33,503 nt of DNA from Paludibacteraceae bacterium (lineage in GTDB: Bacteria; Bacteroidota; Bacteroidia; Bacteroidales; Paludibacteraceae), in assembly GCA_024405855.1 (NCBI GenBank), contig JAKSNZ010000016.1, forward strand, positions 1-33,503, written 5' to 3'. Positions 33,053 to 33,503 of the stretch are shown in pieces. The notes beneath the pieces were generated by a model. The model ran no database searches and was not told the DNA's origin. It saw only the letters and a list, made by a program, of their open reading frames with translations. The position numbers and the translations under genes were made by a program. The number at the start of each line of letters is the position of its first letter. Position 1 is the stretch's first letter.

Positions 33053-33084
33053 TTTGTAAACCTTCAAAAAAAATATTAATTTTA
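33053..33084 (+). promoter_or_regulatory. Promoter of the PqqD-like gene
   Basis: TTTG (33053-33056), exactly 20 nt, then TAATTTTA (33077-33084, one mismatch to TAnnTTTG). Start predicted near 33089, giving a leader of about 18 nt before ATG 33107. Confidence 0.55.
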
Positions 33085-33106
33085 CCAAATCAAAACACTT
33101 ATAGCT

Positions 33107-33376
33107 ATGAAACTAAAAAAAGGATTCAGACTTCACAATCTTGGTTCAGAGTATATTGTTGTAGCAGAAGGAGATTCAGCCGTTGATTACTCAAGCATAC
33201 TTTCACTCAATGAGAGCGGCGCCTACATCTGGAAAAACATAGAGAATACAGATTTTGACGCCGATACCATAACCAGCCTACTTCTTAAAGAGTATGAAGT
33301 AGATGAAAAAACCGCTTCAGCAGATGCTTTTTCATTTGTAGAAAGCCTGCTTGAAGCGGATTTAATAACGGAATAA
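33107..33376 (+). CDS. PqqD-like peptide-chaperone family protein
   Basis: 89 aa. The pattern of an N-terminal beta-strand pair (FRLHNLGSEYIVV), the core LSLNESGAYIWKNIE, and a helical C-terminus with LLKEYEVDEKTASADAFSFVESLLEADLI is that of PqqD-type RiPP recognition elements, small winged-helix-like folds that hold a precursor peptide for a modifying enzyme. Solitary members are frequent in Bacteroidota and mostly uncharacterised. No radical SAM enzyme or precursor is visible within the window, but only 130 bases remain to the right. It has its own promoter and converges with the PepSY-like gene, 11 nt between the stops. Confidence 0.8.
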   Translation: MKLKKGFRLHNLGSEYIVVAEGDSAVDYSSILSLNESGAYIWKNIENTDFDADTITSLLLKEYEVDEKTASADAFSFVESLLEADLITE

Positions 33377-33387
33377 CGGACTACAGA

Positions 33388-33503
33388 TTAATCGTCAATA
33401 TCCAATTCCATGATATTGCCTTTGAGGTCAAATTTGGCTTCAATCATATTGCTCAATTTAATCTCAATATCACGGCTGTCCTTATCAATCTTTACAATTG
33501 AAG
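33388..33503 (-). CDS. C-terminal end of a PepSY-like protein (partial)
   Basis: The last 37 codons of a gene entering from the right edge, ending in TAA at 33390-33388. The visible end, with KIDKDSRDIEIKLSN, then EAKFDLKGN and a short acidic tail ELDIDD, resembles the repeat ends of Bacteroidota PepSY-like (BLIP-like) periplasmic proteins, in which a KLxNxxEhxFDxxG strand-turn closes the module. The frame is open over the visible part, but with so few residues the family is only suggested. Confidence 0.55.
   Translation of the reverse strand, partial: SIVKIDKDSRDIEIKLSNMIEAKFDLKGNIMELDIDD

Overview
The window looks like a chromosomal segment of a Bacteroidota member, most likely order Bacteroidales. 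The evidence is an AT-leaning base composition, promoters of the Bacteroidetes type (TTTG, about 20 nt, TAnnTTTG), a SprA/Sov subunit of the type IX secretion system (T9SS), a division cluster in the Bacteroidota order, and a very large multi-domain cell-surface protein. I cannot name a genus from the sequence alone.

Layout. (1) 1-4379, minus strand: the N-terminal 1459 codons of a giant secreted protein made of Ig/PKD-like repeats; its C-terminus lies outside the window. (2) 4492-5436, minus: a GNAT-type N-acyltransferase resembling GlsB/OlsB, with a clear promoter and terminator. (3) 5596-20311, plus: a 14.7 kb division and cell-wall (dcw) cluster, mraZ-rsmH-ftsL-ftsI-murE-mraY-murD-ftsW-murG/murC-ftsQ-ftsA-ftsZ, with overlaps or gaps of about 12 nt or less except for an 86-nt spacer before murD. 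murF, ddl and murB are not in it. (4) 20313-29269, minus: ruvA-sprA-lptF/G-type permease, tightly packed and converging on ftsZ. (5) 29514-30074, minus: a small outer-membrane beta-barrel protein with its own promoter and terminator. (6) 30278-31153, plus: nfo (endonuclease IV), overlapping the end of (7) manC-lptB on the minus strand (31130-32989). (8) 33107-33376, plus: a PqqD-like protein, then the C-terminal end of a PepSY-like protein running in from the right edge.

How the genes work together. The dcw genes make lipid II (MurC, MurD, MurE, MraY, MurG), polymerise and cross-link septal peptidoglycan (FtsW, FtsI) and build the Z-ring (FtsZ, FtsA, FtsQ, FtsL). The minus-strand genes serve the outer membrane: SprA is the T9SS export channel, the YjgP/YjgQ permease and LptB belong to lipopolysaccharide transport, and ManC makes GDP-mannose for glycans. 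The giant protein at the left edge is a plausible T9SS substrate.

The most unusual points are: (a) MurG and MurC form one 842-codon reading frame, and the junction carries an A8 run containing A AAA AAG in the frame used by the dnaX frameshift site, with a -1 stop immediately after; removing one A would restore two overlapping genes with a normal-looking MurC start. (b) FtsA is only 346 aa and appears to lack nearly all of subdomain 1C (SHS2). (c) Upstream of mraZ there are three copies of GTGTCTA on a 10-bp period, flanking the predicted -33 element, which look like MraZ operator boxes.
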